From NCBI GenBank assembly GCA_022823185.1, contig JAJDXQ010000043.1:310001-374000 (forward strand): a stretch of DNA of 64,000 nucleotides, read 5' to 3'. A program made the translations under genes and the position numbers. Of the stretch, positions 18,484 to 27,184 are shown piece after piece (position 1 is the first letter of the stretch; every line of letters starts with the position of its first letter). The notes beneath the pieces were generated by a model. It did no database searches. It worked only from the letters and a program-made list of their open reading frames with translations, and was not told the DNA's origin. Source of the stretch: Caldilineaceae bacterium. Lineage in GTDB: Bacteria > Chloroflexota > Anaerolineae > Caldilineales > Caldilineaceae.

Positions 18484-19274
18484 CAGGATTCCGATGTCTG
18501 GGAGCTTTTGTCGTCCCTTTTGGGGCCTCGCCGCGGTCGACTGCGAAAATCCAACTGCTGGAAGCGCTCGAAGTGGCGCTTGGTGCCGTCCTCCTGCTCT
18601 TCGCCTCCCCACTCCCGCATTCGTTTTTCGGTGGCTGTGAGGTCGTCGAACTGGCTTTCATGGCAGAGGATCGCCTTGATCTTCAGTTCAAGGTCATCCG
18701 TAATGTCCACTTCAACATCGGTCTCGTCACCGTGGCTGATGTAGAGCTGGCTGATATTGTGAGGCGGGTAGCCCTCGTTGGTCAGGTCGGGATAGAACAT
18801 GGGGTTGTCGGCGGCGGGGAAGATTGCTTCGAGGGCGATGAGGCCGGCGTTGCGATGGTCGGGATGGTTGATGTAACCGCGGCCGGAGATATAGCGATCG
18901 GGGCTATTGCAGATGATCAGCTGGGGCCGGATGCGGCGGATTTCGCGACAGACGCGTTTGCGGATTTCGGGGGTTGGGCGCAGGAATCCGTCCTCCTCAT
19001 CCATAAACAGGACATGTTTGACACCGCAGAGGGCGGCGGCTTTGCGCTGCTCCTCTTTGCGCATGAGGATAAGCTGGTGGCGGGTTACGAGGGGGTTGTG
19101 GTTGCCTTTGTCCCCGTTGGTCAAGATCATGTAGGTGACCTCGATGCCCTGGCGCGCCATCTGGATGGCGGAACCGGCGCAGGAGAAGTCGGGGTCATCG
19201 GGGTGGGCCATGATAACGAGGGCGCGTTCGACCTCCGACCAGTCCGGTGGCTTGCGGTCGCGGGAATCGGTCAT
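18483..19274 (-). CDS. PIG-L/LmbE-family zinc deacetylase
   Basis: 263-aa hydrolase that typically removes acetyl groups from N-acetylglucosamine-containing compounds (mycothiol and bacillithiol synthesis, GPI anchors, antibiotic sugars). Seen: the metal-binding AHPDDPDFSCAG near residues 24-35 and the later NHPDHRNAG, which supplies the third zinc ligand. It has no signal peptide, so acts in the cytoplasm. The C-terminus is a charged, probably disordered tail. A strong AGGAGG stands before the ATG. A role in processing a sugar imported by the neighbouring transporter is possible but unproven. Confidence 0.87.
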   Translation of the reverse strand: MTDSRDRKPPDWSEVERALVIMAHPDDPDFSCAGSAIQMARQGIEVTYMILTNGDKGNHNPLVTRHQLILMRKEEQRKAAALCGVKHVLFMDEEDGFLRPTPEIRKRVCREIRRIRPQLIICNSPDRYISGRGYINHPDHRNAGLIALEAIFPAADNPMFYPDLTNEGYPPHNISQLYISHGDETDVEVDITDDLELKIKAILCHESQFDDLTATEKRMREWGGEEQEDGTKRHFERFQQLDFRSRPRRGPKRDDKSSQTSES

Positions 19275-19337
19275 TAGTATACCTCCTGATACAGCGGAAG
19301 AGTCAACTGAAGATTCAACGGGAAAGCGGGTGGACAG

Positions 19338-19361
19338 AAAAGCCCCTGCGAGGGCAGGGGC
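19338..19361 (-). terminator. Terminator on the minus strand behind the ferredoxin
   Basis: On the minus strand GCCCCTGC (19361-19354), 4-base loop, GCAGGGGC (19349-19342), then TTTTCTGT. It ends transcripts coming from the ferredoxin gene, about 130 bases downstream of its stop and just before the start of the deacetylase gene. Confidence 0.7.
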
Positions 19362-19490
19362 GTAGTTTCAAATCGAACAGACCGGCTCTGAAATGGGACG
19401 TTTCGCCGTCTAGCGTTTGGGCGAAGACGCCGCTTCTTCATCGATCGCCGATAAGAGCAGAGCGGGCCCGCGCGAAGAAGTCAAGCATTG

Positions 19491-19766
19491 TCAAACCATG
19501 TCGAGGGCTTCGTAGCCGGGTCCTTCCTCGAAGTACATGGCATTCAGTTCGGTTGTATAGGCGTACTCTTCCGGCAGATCTTCTTCGGCGAGAATAGCGT
19601 CTGTCGGACATTCGGGTACGCAAGCGCCGCAGTCGATGCAAGTTTCGGGATCGATATAGTACCAGGGCCACTCATCTTCCGGCATGCCTGGGATGATGCA
19701 TTCCACGGGGCAAACTTCCACGCAGGCGCCGTCCCGAATGCATAAGTCGAAGATCACATGGGTCAT
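19491..19766 (-). CDS. Ferredoxin with two iron-sulphur clusters (7Fe type)
   Basis: 91-aa acidic electron carrier. The first cluster motif, C-x5-C-x3-CP (CIRDGACVEVCP), has the wide spacing typical of a [3Fe-4S] site. The second, CIDCGACVPECP, binds [4Fe-4S]. The C-terminal part after TDAILAEEDLP is an extension common in this actinobacterial/Chloroflexota type. AGAGGAG lies before the ATG. It stands alone between unrelated genes, so its partner is unknown. The 278 bases upstream, to 20044, hold no gene. Confidence 0.93.
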   Translation of the reverse strand: MTHVIFDLCIRDGACVEVCPVECIIPGMPEDEWPWYYIDPETCIDCGACVPECPTDAILAEEDLPEEYAYTTELNAMYFEEGPGYEALDMV

Positions 19767-20044
19767 TGGGTTGACTCCTCTATCAGAAAAAGAAAAACCT
19801 GGACGTAAACCGCTAACATCTTACTTCGCTGTTGCCTACGGTCCAAAGCCACAATACAACAGATACGTTAGCCAGCGCAAATCTTTTTTGGTACGTTTAC
19901 CATTTGACTGTCAGAAGCTGAGCAGGCGCAGGCGCACGACAGATCATTGTGGTTGCGAGGGGGCAATGGGGAGCCGGGGCGGGAGACCGAAGTCGTGTTG
20001 AAATCCCGCGCTGGAGCATCAGGCCGGGATGTCAGCCGGTTGGG

Positions 20045-21100
20045 TCAGGCATTGGGTTCAGCGAGAGGAAACCTGGGCACGACCTCCGGGTTGACAAGGT
20101 TGTCGGGGGAGGGCCAGAATCCGCTGAGCACCGCTGCGGCGTTGGCGATGCCTCCGGTAGAAACGTCCTGCATGGCCTGTACGGAGATGGCGCCGACATG
20201 GGGGGTGAGGATGACATTGTCGAGCGACAGCAGGGGGTGATCGGGCGGTTTCTCCTCCTCGACGAAGACATCGATGCCCTCGAAGGTGTCGATCCCCGCT
20301 CCCGCCAGTCTTTCCTCGCGCAGGAGCTCCACCAACGCCTCTTCATCGACGATGGCGCCGCGCGATGTGTTGATCAGGTAGGCGCCGGGCTTCATTTTGC
20401 GGAGCATGGCTCTATCGAGGAGATGGTAGGTATGATCGGTCAGGGGAAGGTGAAGGGAGACATAGTCGGCCTGTTGAAGGAGGTCTTCGAGGGCCATCAT
20501 TTCGACGCCTAGCTCGTCGGCGAGGTCAGTGGGCGCGTCCATGTTGCGGCGGGTGGCGATTACGCGGATGCCGAAGCCCCGGGCCCTTTTTGCGACGGCG
20601 CGGGCAGAGTTGCCGAAGCCGACCAGGCCGAGGACGGAGCCGGAAAGGCGCTGATTTGCAGAAGCTTGGCGCCGAGCCGTATTCCAGGCGCCTTGCGTCA
20701 TTGCCCGGGACATCTGCGGCAGCTTGCGAAGCAGAGCCAGAAGCAGGGCCATTGTGTGGTCAGCCTGCTCTTCGACGCAGAATGTAGGGACATTGGTGAC
20801 AAGAATCCCTTTGCGGGTGGCGGCGGCGACGTCGACTTTGTCGGTGCCTGTTCCGAGTCGTGAAATCACGCGACAGCGGCTGAGGCTTTCGATCACGCTT
20901 TCGGGGAGCGCGGTGGAGACGACAAAGATGGCGTCGCAGTCGGCGACGCGGGGAACGATGGTGGCGGGGCTGTTTGCCTCGGCCTCCAAGGGGTGGAGGC
21001 GGTGTTCGCGGAAGAGATCCCTTTCAAACTGGGACATTGGCGATAGCGCGGCGTTGAGGCGCACGACGCGAAAATCCTGAAGGTGGCTCCATTCGGACAT
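20045..21100 (-). CDS. D-2-hydroxyacid dehydrogenase (phosphoglycerate dehydrogenase-like), copy 1
   Basis: 351-aa NAD-dependent dehydrogenase that interconverts a 2-oxoacid and its D-2-hydroxyacid. Seen: the Rossmann motif GLVGFGNSARAVAKRA, catalytic Arg in NTSRGAIVDEEAL, Glu region GAGIDTFE and catalytic His in LTPHVGAIS. RLGTGTDKVDVAAATRKGI is the substrate-domain signature. It is not a full SerA because the C-terminal ACT domains are missing. Divergent from an enolase-superfamily gene across a region with a palindrome over its -35 box. The substrate is probably a sugar-derived acid. Confidence 0.88.
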   Translation of the reverse strand: MSEWSHLQDFRVVRLNAALSPMSQFERDLFREHRLHPLEAEANSPATIVPRVADCDAIFVVSTALPESVIESLSRCRVISRLGTGTDKVDVAAATRKGILVTNVPTFCVEEQADHTMALLLALLRKLPQMSRAMTQGAWNTARRQASANQRLSGSVLGLVGFGNSARAVAKRARGFGIRVIATRRNMDAPTDLADELGVEMMALEDLLQQADYVSLHLPLTDHTYHLLDRAMLRKMKPGAYLINTSRGAIVDEEALVELLREERLAGAGIDTFEGIDVFVEEEKPPDHPLLSLDNVILTPHVGAISVQAMQDVSTGGIANAAAVLSGFWPSPDNLVNPEVVPRFPLAEPNA

Positions 21101-21244
21101 TGGTTGGCCCTTAGTTTTCTTCTGCCCGGAACGCTATTCCGCAGCCTGCTGCGGCTGCAAATGGAGAGGCGTCTTCGGGCTTGTTTGCCGCCCCGAAACC
21201 GGTTGCGGGCAGTCCGGGGCTATGCTAAGATTTCGCCTGTCACG

Positions 21245-21274
21245 AGTATACTTTCTCCGGTTTTGACCTGTCAA
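21245..21274 (-). promoter_or_regulatory. Promoter of hydroxyacid dehydrogenase copy 1, with palindrome
   Basis: On the minus strand, a perfect TTGACA (21274-21269), 18 bases, TATACT (21250-21245). The inverted repeat TTGAC-CT-GTCAA (21263-21274) covers the -35 box. The rest of the divergent gap, 21275-21574, holds no gene that I can support. Confidence 0.7.
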
Positions 21275-21574
21275 TCGCACAGGAAGTAACGTATGCAGTC
21301 CATACTTGGGGTAAGAAGCGCAGGGGGTGGAATCAGCGGCGGCGGCGGCTGAAGTTTCCTGGCGCCATTGGGTGGAAGGGAGGAGAAGAGGACACGAGGC
21401 GTCACCTGACGTTGGTTTCTGGTGAAGCGGCGCGGAACGCCACCTTCGCACAGGCCTCACACTCGGCGCGGGGCGTGACCCGCGAAGAGCGTTGCGGGGC
21501 GTGTCCCCCCGCACAAGGGAAGCCGCTAGCGGTTGACCGCCCAGAAAGCCGTGAAGAGAGAGGAGGAGGCAGAG

Positions 21575-22789
21575 TTGAAAATCCAGAAGCTGGAGACGAT
21601 CTGGTTTGAGGAGCAGTTCAATACGTTGTGGCTGCGCATCCACACCGATGAGGGGCTGATTGGATTGGGGGAGACGTATTATGTGCCGCGGGCGGTTGCC
21701 GCGGTGATCCATGATGTATTTGCCAACCTGCTGGTGGGGCGCTCGGTTTTCGACATAGAGAATCACTGGAACAACATGTTTGCGACGGTGAATTTCTTTG
21801 GCTTTGCCGGCGCGGAGACGCGCGCCATTTCCACAGTCGATGTGGCTTTGTGGGATCTGCTGGGTCAGTACACGGGCCAGCCCATATACAATTTGCTGGG
21901 CGGGCGCAACCGTGATCGAATTCCCATTTACAATACGTGTGTCAGCCATGGGCCTCACATGGATTACCACGCGTGGATGGAAGGGCGGGCGGGTGAACTG
22001 GCGCAGGAGCTGCTGGCTTCGGGTGTTCGGGCGATGAAGATTTGGCCGTGGGACCAGTTCGGCGTCTCCTTGGGGGGGCCGGTCGGGCAGCGCGCAGGGG
22101 TCGGCGCGGTTGGGCCTGTAGGTCACTACCTGGACCCGGATGATCTCAAGCGCGGGTTGGAACCGGTTCAACAGATTCGGGCGGCGGTCGGCGACAAGAT
22201 GCGGATCGCGATTGAGGGGCACGCGCGTTGGAATCTGCCGATTGCGATCGACATTGGGCGTGCGCTGGAACCGTACGACATCATGTGGTTGGAGGAGATT
22301 ATTCCTCCTGACAACGTTGACTCCTATGCGCGCCTGGCGGCGGCGACAAAGGTTCCGTTGTGCGTGAGCGAGAGGCTTTTCACCCGGTTTGGTTTCCGGC
22401 AGGTGGTTGAGAAGAATGCGGCGCACATCGTGATGCCTGACATGGCCTGGACCGGCGGGCTGACAGAGACGAGAAAGATCGCGGCGATGGCGGATACCTA
22501 TTATCTGCCCTTCACCACACACGACACGATAGGCCCGGTGGCGCTATGGTCGGCCGCGCACCTGGCCGCTCATGCGCCGAATGCGATGATCATGGAGACG
22601 GTGCGGGCTTACACGGAGGGCTGGTACAACGATGTGATGACGGAGGCGCTGGTTATCCGGGACGGGCATCTGGAGTTTCCCGACAGGCCGGGACTGGGCA
22701 CGGCGCTGCGGCCGGACGTGCTGGCGAGAGACGATGTCCACGTTGAGATCAGCGATGCATCGAGTTTGAAGGACGTTTCGACGGGTTAG
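21575..22789 (+). CDS. Enolase-superfamily sugar-acid dehydratase (galactonate-dehydratase-like)
   Basis: 404 aa from a TTG start. Mg2+-dependent dehydratase or racemase of the mandelate racemase group. Seen: metal ligands E214 (AIEGHARW), E240 (WLEEIIPPD), E266 (VSERLF), and H316 in TTHDTIGP; K155 in MKIWPWD is the probable base position. About 25 Gly-rich residues (165-190) between the KIW motif and the next helix are longer than usual. The TTG is chosen because AGGAGGAGG sits at the right distance (21561-21569) and MKIQKLETI is a normal family N-terminus; a start at 21533 would include the ribosome site in the protein. Divergent from a hydroxyacid dehydrogenase. Confidence 0.87.
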   Translation: MKIQKLETIWFEEQFNTLWLRIHTDEGLIGLGETYYVPRAVAAVIHDVFANLLVGRSVFDIENHWNNMFATVNFFGFAGAETRAISTVDVALWDLLGQYTGQPIYNLLGGRNRDRIPIYNTCVSHGPHMDYHAWMEGRAGELAQELLASGVRAMKIWPWDQFGVSLGGPVGQRAGVGAVGPVGHYLDPDDLKRGLEPVQQIRAAVGDKMRIAIEGHARWNLPIAIDIGRALEPYDIMWLEEIIPPDNVDSYARLAAATKVPLCVSERLFTRFGFRQVVEKNAAHIVMPDMAWTGGLTETRKIAAMADTYYLPFTTHDTIGPVALWSAAHLAAHAPNAMIMETVRAYTEGWYNDVMTEALVIRDGHLEFPDRPGLGTALRPDVLARDDVHVEISDASSLKDVSTG

Positions 22790-23267
22790 GTTTTTTTCAG
22801 CGCCGGGGACGAATACACAGCCACTCAATGCGCGGGAAGTTGCTTCGATGGTGGAGTCCGCTCGGGGGAAGAGGCGGGCTGTCATCGGCGGTCGCGTCAT
22901 GTTTGCATTATGTACCGTCATACACAATAATTCGCCAGAGAGATGTTGCGTGGTCCGAGGAAAAACTTAAGGCCAATCTTCGGTGACACAACGTATCCGC
23001 GTTTTGTTTCAAGAGTGGTTCTCGAATGAGCAGTAATCGCCTCCGAGATTGATCGACATGCAGGCCCCGAAGGTAGACGCCTCTCTAATTGCGTTGAGGG
23101 GCGCGGTATGAACCAATTGCCGGCATTGAGAAGGCGTATTTCAAGACGAGTTGAAGTTCCTTTGCAACTGTCCTTGCCACGCGCAGTCCGGTAAGGCCGC
23201 CGCCCACAGGTCGTTCCCTTCGTATTCCCCACACTTTCATCCCATACCAAGAGCCTGAAGAGAAGAA
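22790..23267 (+). other. Intergenic region, 478 bases, with a possible promoter
   Basis: No gene could be supported in any frame. TTGCAT (22903-22908), 17 bases, AATAAT (22926-22931) is a possible plus-strand promoter, and this part is AT-rich relative to the surroundings. It would leave a leader of about 330 bases before the dehydrogenase gene. Confidence 0.35.
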
Positions 23268-24248
23268 ATGATGAACCCAAAGGTCGTGATCGCGTACCCC
23301 GGATTCGGGGACATTGAGATTGAGAGAGAGATTCTTAGCGCCGCCGGGCTGGAGATCGAGCATGCCGGCAGCTTGGATACCGAGGAGGCTTGGGAGGCGG
23401 CGCGGCGGTGCGATGCGCTGATGGTGACCATTCAGCCGGTCCGGGCCGACTTGATCAGGAGCCTGGAACGCTGCCGGCTGATCTGTCGGGTGGGCACAGG
23501 GCTGGATGCGATCGACATCGAGGCGGCCACGGAGCGCGGCATTTGGGTGACTTATGCGCCGGATTACTCAGTAGACGAGGTATCAACGCACGCGATTGCG
23601 TTGGTGCTGGCACAGGCGCGTGGATTGCCCGGTCTTTTGGATGCGACGCGGCGGGGCATTTGGGACAGCGAGGCCGGGGGCGTGCTTTACCGGTTCGGCA
23701 ACCAGAAGCTGGGCGTCATAGGCTGCGGCAGGATTGGGCAGGCGACGGCGGCCAAGGGGCTGGGGCTTGGGTTACAGGTGCTGGCCTACGATCCATATGT
23801 GGACGCGGCGGCGATGGCGAAGATGGGGGTACAAGTGGTGGGCCTGGAGACAGTTCTGCGGGAGTCGGACTTTATTTCGCTGCATTCGCCCTTGACGGAG
23901 GAGACTCGCCACCTGATCAATGCGGAGACGCTGGGGATGATGAAGCCGACGGCGTTCCTGGTGAATGCGGCGCGCGGGGGGTTGATTGACGAGGAGGCGC
24001 TGCTGGCTGCGGTTCGGGACGGCCAGATTGCCGGCGCGGCGCTGGATGTGCTGGCAGAGGAGCCGGTGGCCCCAGACCACCCCTTTCTAGAAGAAAAACG
24101 CATTTTGCTGACGCCACACGCGGGGTGGTATTCTGAGGAATCCAAAGTCGATGTGCGGGTACAGGGCGCGGAGGAGGTGGTCCGCGTTTTGCGCGGGGAG
24201 CGCCCGCGGGCGCCGGTGAATGAAATCGTGAGTTCGTCGAGGAAATAA
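23268..24248 (+). CDS. D-2-hydroxyacid dehydrogenase (C-terminal-binding-protein-like), copy 2
   Basis: 326-aa NAD-dependent dehydrogenase. Seen: Rossmann LGVIGCGRIGQATAAKG, catalytic Arg in NAARGGLIDEEAL, Glu in DVLAEEP and His in LTPHAGWYS. This is the first gene of a plus-strand operon with SDR, E1 alpha, E1 beta and E2, the same order as in the minus-strand operon at 57.5-52 kb. It may produce or consume the 2-oxoacid handled by the E1/E2 complex. The start is the first of two adjacent ATG codons, preceded by GAAGAGAAG. Confidence 0.88.
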   Translation: MMNPKVVIAYPGFGDIEIEREILSAAGLEIEHAGSLDTEEAWEAARRCDALMVTIQPVRADLIRSLERCRLICRVGTGLDAIDIEAATERGIWVTYAPDYSVDEVSTHAIALVLAQARGLPGLLDATRRGIWDSEAGGVLYRFGNQKLGVIGCGRIGQATAAKGLGLGLQVLAYDPYVDAAAMAKMGVQVVGLETVLRESDFISLHSPLTEETRHLINAETLGMMKPTAFLVNAARGGLIDEEALLAAVRDGQIAGAALDVLAEEPVAPDHPFLEEKRILLTPHAGWYSEESKVDVRVQGAEEVVRVLRGERPRAPVNEIVSSSRK

Positions 24249-24262
24249 AGGAGAACGCCGGA

Positions 24263-25078
24263 ATGACCCACCCAGTTTTCGATCTGAGCGGCCGCGTTGC
24301 GATCGTATCGGGAGCGGCCAGCGGAATGGGGCGCGTCACGGCGCTGGGCTTTGCCGAAGCCGGGGCGGACGTGGTGCTGCTGGATATCAATGAGGTCGGC
24401 GCGCAGGAGACGGCGCACGAGATTGAGCGGCTGGGCGTGCGGGCTCTTGCGATCAATTGCGACATTTCGGCACCGGACCAGATTCGAGCGATGTTCGAGA
24501 AGGTCGACGGCGAACTCGGGCAGGTCGACGTGCTCAGCAACATCGCGGGCGAGGGATTACGCACTGATCCGTTGACGCTGACCGAGGAGCAGATTCAGCA
24601 GGTGATGCAGAATCTGGTTGTGGGCCGCTACATTTGTACGCAGGAGGCGGCGAGGCGGATGATGGCGCGGGGGCGCGGCAGCATTTTCAGTATCGTTTCG
24701 ATAGCCGGTATTACAGCGCTGGGCCGCGGCCACATTGCCTACAGCATGGCGATGGGCGCGGTAGCCGCGATGACCCGGGAGCTCAGCACGGAATGGAGCA
24801 GCCTGGGCGTGCGCGTGAACGCGATCGTGTGCGCACAGATCATGAACCAGGATTTGGAAATACGGATCGCGGCCGATCCCGCGCTGGGCGCCTCCTATCT
24901 GCGGGGATTGCCGATCGGCCGGATGGGCCACCCTAACGACATAAAGGGGCCGGCGATTTTTCTGGCTTCCGATGCCTCGGCCTGGATGACGGGGGCGCTG
25001 ATTCCCCTGGACGGCGGCAATCTGGCGAAGAATGTGAGCGGCTCCCATCCGGGCATGCCGGCCGTTGTCCCGTCCTGA
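24263..25078 (+). CDS. Short-chain dehydrogenase/reductase lacking the catalytic lysine
   Basis: 271-aa Rossmann protein, 14 bases behind the hydroxyacid dehydrogenase gene. Seen: the cofactor loop as SGAASGMGR (residues 16-24, Ser in place of Thr), SNIAG in place of NNAG, and YSMAM at the active site. Y160 is present but position 164, Lys in nearly all active SDRs, is Met. The C-terminal MTGALIPLDGGN is normal. The frame is intact and translation looks sound (AGGAGAACG before the ATG), so this is not a decayed gene by appearance. It may have altered chemistry or be a binding or structural partner. Confidence 0.85.
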   Translation: MTHPVFDLSGRVAIVSGAASGMGRVTALGFAEAGADVVLLDINEVGAQETAHEIERLGVRALAINCDISAPDQIRAMFEKVDGELGQVDVLSNIAGEGLRTDPLTLTEEQIQQVMQNLVVGRYICTQEAARRMMARGRGSIFSIVSIAGITALGRGHIAYSMAMGAVAAMTRELSTEWSSLGVRVNAIVCAQIMNQDLEIRIAADPALGASYLRGLPIGRMGHPNDIKGPAIFLASDASAWMTGALIPLDGGNLAKNVSGSHPGMPAVVPS

Positions 25079-25163
25079 GACTTTTCGAGCTATCGCGGGG
25101 ATATGGGTTGGGCGTTTCGGACGGCGGCAACCCGGTCCCCGCATCATCATGGAGGTGGGCATC

Positions 25164-26129
25164 ATGCCTGAATCCGAGCAACTGCTGGCGCTCTACCGAG
25201 AGATGCTCATTATTCGTTACACGGAAGAGCAGTTGGCGCGCTCGCATCAGATGGGACTGATACACGGGGCGTGCCATACCTATGTGGGGGAAGAGGCGAT
25301 TGCCACCGGTGTGTGCGCGCATCTGCGGCCTGACGATGCGGTGTTCAGCACGCACCGCGGGCATGGCCACGCGCTGGCAAAGGGGGTAAGCCCGCACGAG
25401 GTGATCGCTGAGCTTTTTGGACGTTCGACCGGCTGTTCAGAGGGGCGGGGAGGCAGTATGCACCTTTTTAAGCCGGAGGTGGGGATGATGGGGACGAGCG
25501 GCATTGTCGGGCCCTGTATTTTGCAGGCGACGGGCGCGGGCTATTCTTTCAAGCTGCTCAAGAGCGACCAGATTGGCGTTGCCTTCTTTGGCGACGGCGC
25601 GGTGAACAACGGGGCGTTTCACGAGGGGCTGAATCTGGCGAGCATCTGGAAGCTACCGACGTTATTCGTGTGTGAAAACAACATGTACGCCACCGAGGTG
25701 CCATTTGCCTATTCAGCAGGCAACCCCCACGTGGGCAATCGAGGACCGGCCTACGGGATGGAGAGTGTGACTGTAGATGGGAACGACGTTTTGGCCGTCT
25801 GCGAAGCTGCGGGGGAAGCGGTACAACGGGCACGCGGGGGCGAAGGGCCGACATTGATCGAGTGCCGAACCTATCGGACGCGTGCGCACGCGGAGGGAAT
25901 GCGGGACGCCGGATATCGCACGCCGGAAGAGGTAGAGGCGTGGAAGGCGCGCGATCCGATCACGCGCTATAACGGGTGGCTGCTGGAAAATGAAGAGGCG
26001 GGCCCGGAGACGCTTGCCGCGATTGAGGCGGAAGTGAAGGAGATGGTGGCGGATGCGGAGGAGTTTGCCCGCAACAGTCCGTGGCCGGAGGCGGACACGG
26101 TCAGCGAACATGTATTCAGCCAGAGGTGA
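25164..26129 (+). CDS. 2-oxoacid (pyruvate/acetoin) dehydrogenase E1 component, alpha subunit, copy 1
   Basis: TPP-dependent decarboxylase subunit, 321 aa, cytoplasmic. Seen: THRGHGHALAKG near residue 60, GGSMHLF, and the TPP/Mg motif GDGAVNNGAFHEGLNLA followed by WKLPTLFVCENN. It belongs to the AcoA/PdhA group. The start at 25164 is chosen because GGAGGTG lies at good distance; a longer frame from 25065 overlaps the preceding SDR. The next gene (E1 beta) begins 5 bases after its stop. Whether the substrate is pyruvate, acetoin or a sugar-derived 2-oxoacid cannot be read off. Confidence 0.9.
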   Translation: MPESEQLLALYREMLIIRYTEEQLARSHQMGLIHGACHTYVGEEAIATGVCAHLRPDDAVFSTHRGHGHALAKGVSPHEVIAELFGRSTGCSEGRGGSMHLFKPEVGMMGTSGIVGPCILQATGAGYSFKLLKSDQIGVAFFGDGAVNNGAFHEGLNLASIWKLPTLFVCENNMYATEVPFAYSAGNPHVGNRGPAYGMESVTVDGNDVLAVCEAAGEAVQRARGGEGPTLIECRTYRTRAHAEGMRDAGYRTPEEVEAWKARDPITRYNGWLLENEEAGPETLAAIEAEVKEMVADAEEFARNSPWPEADTVSEHVFSQR

Positions 26130-26134
26130 AGGCC

Positions 26135-27112
26135 ATGCGAGAGTTGACTTTCGTTGAAGCCACATTGGAGGCGTTGGACAGCGCGATGGCCCGCGATCCA
26201 TCGATCTTCGTTGTGGGTGAGGGGATAGGCGAGCGGGGCGGCAACTTCAATACCACCGTGGGTCTTTACGACAAGTATGGCCCTGAGCGTCTGTGCGACA
26301 CGCCGATAAGCGAACGGGGTTTTGTTGGCATGTGCGCGGGCGCGGCCATGACGGGAACGAGACCCGTTGTTGACTTCATGTTTTTCGATTTCATTCTTGA
26401 CGCGTTCGGCGAGCTGGTCAACCAGATCGCAAAGATGCAGTACATGAGCAGCGGGCGGTTGAAGATGCCGATCCTCCTCCGGGGGGCAATCGGGATCGGG
26501 CATTCGGCGGCGACGCATCATTCGGGCAGCTACTACCCGATCTTCGCGCACCTGCCCGGCTTTCGGGTGGTGGTGCCTTCAGTTCCCTCTGACGCCAAGG
26601 GGCTGTTTGCCACCGCGCTGCAGAGCGACGATCCGGTGCTCTTTCTGGAGCACAAGTCGCTGCTATTCAACCGGGGCGAGGTGCCCGAAGGCGAGTACAC
26701 GATCCCGTTTGGGCAGGCGCGCGTTGCGCGCGAGGGGACGGACTGTACGCTGGTGGCGATTGGCTCGATGGTAGACAAGACGCTGGCTGCGTGCGAGAGG
26801 CTGGCGGAGGAGGGCATTTCGTGCGAGGTGATCGATCCGCGCACGATCGCGCCGTTGGACATGGAGACCGTACTGGCGTCGGTGCATAAGACGGGTCGGC
26901 TGTTGATTGTGGATGAGACTTTTCAGCCATGCGGCGTGGGAGCGGAGATTTCGGCCCAGGTCATTGACCGGGGATTTGACGATCTGGACGCGCCGATTCG
27001 CCGCTTGAACGGCGCGCATGTGCCGACGCCGTACAGCCCGACGCTGGAGGAGGCGATTGTCCCGGAGGCGGCGGAGATCGAGCAGAGCATTCGTGACCTG
27101 CTGGCTGAGTGA
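26135..27112 (+). CDS. 2-oxoacid dehydrogenase E1 component, beta subunit, copy 1
   Basis: 325 aa, transketolase-like pyrimidine-binding domain plus transketolase C-terminal domain; forms the alpha2beta2 E1 with the gene just before it. Seen: VGEGIGERGG, DTPISERGFVGMCAGAAMTG, a His-rich segment GHSAATHHSGSYYPIFAHLPG, and the C-terminal EVIDPRTIAPLDMETV. Start chosen at 26135, behind AGAGGTGAAGG. A longer frame from 26081 runs into the E1 alpha gene. Confidence 0.92.
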   Translation: MRELTFVEATLEALDSAMARDPSIFVVGEGIGERGGNFNTTVGLYDKYGPERLCDTPISERGFVGMCAGAAMTGTRPVVDFMFFDFILDAFGELVNQIAKMQYMSSGRLKMPILLRGAIGIGHSAATHHSGSYYPIFAHLPGFRVVVPSVPSDAKGLFATALQSDDPVLFLEHKSLLFNRGEVPEGEYTIPFGQARVAREGTDCTLVAIGSMVDKTLAACERLAEEGISCEVIDPRTIAPLDMETVLASVHKTGRLLIVDETFQPCGVGAEISAQVIDRGFDDLDAPIRRLNGAHVPTPYSPTLEEAIVPEAAEIEQSIRDLLAE

Positions 27113-27184
27113 GCATGACCGACTCCGGCATGAACGGTTTCACCATCACGTCCAAGACCCGAACTGTGCAATAGGGGAGATCCG

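Noticed and set aside
21134..22522. Long minus-strand open frame of 462 codons
   Set aside because: Antisense to the dehydratase at 21575; Arg/His/Pro-rich with no family motif, as expected opposite a GC-rich gene.
22918..23280. Minus-strand open frame upstream of the hydroxyacid dehydrogenase
   Set aside because: Overlaps the start of the real gene on the opposite strand and has no recognisable features.
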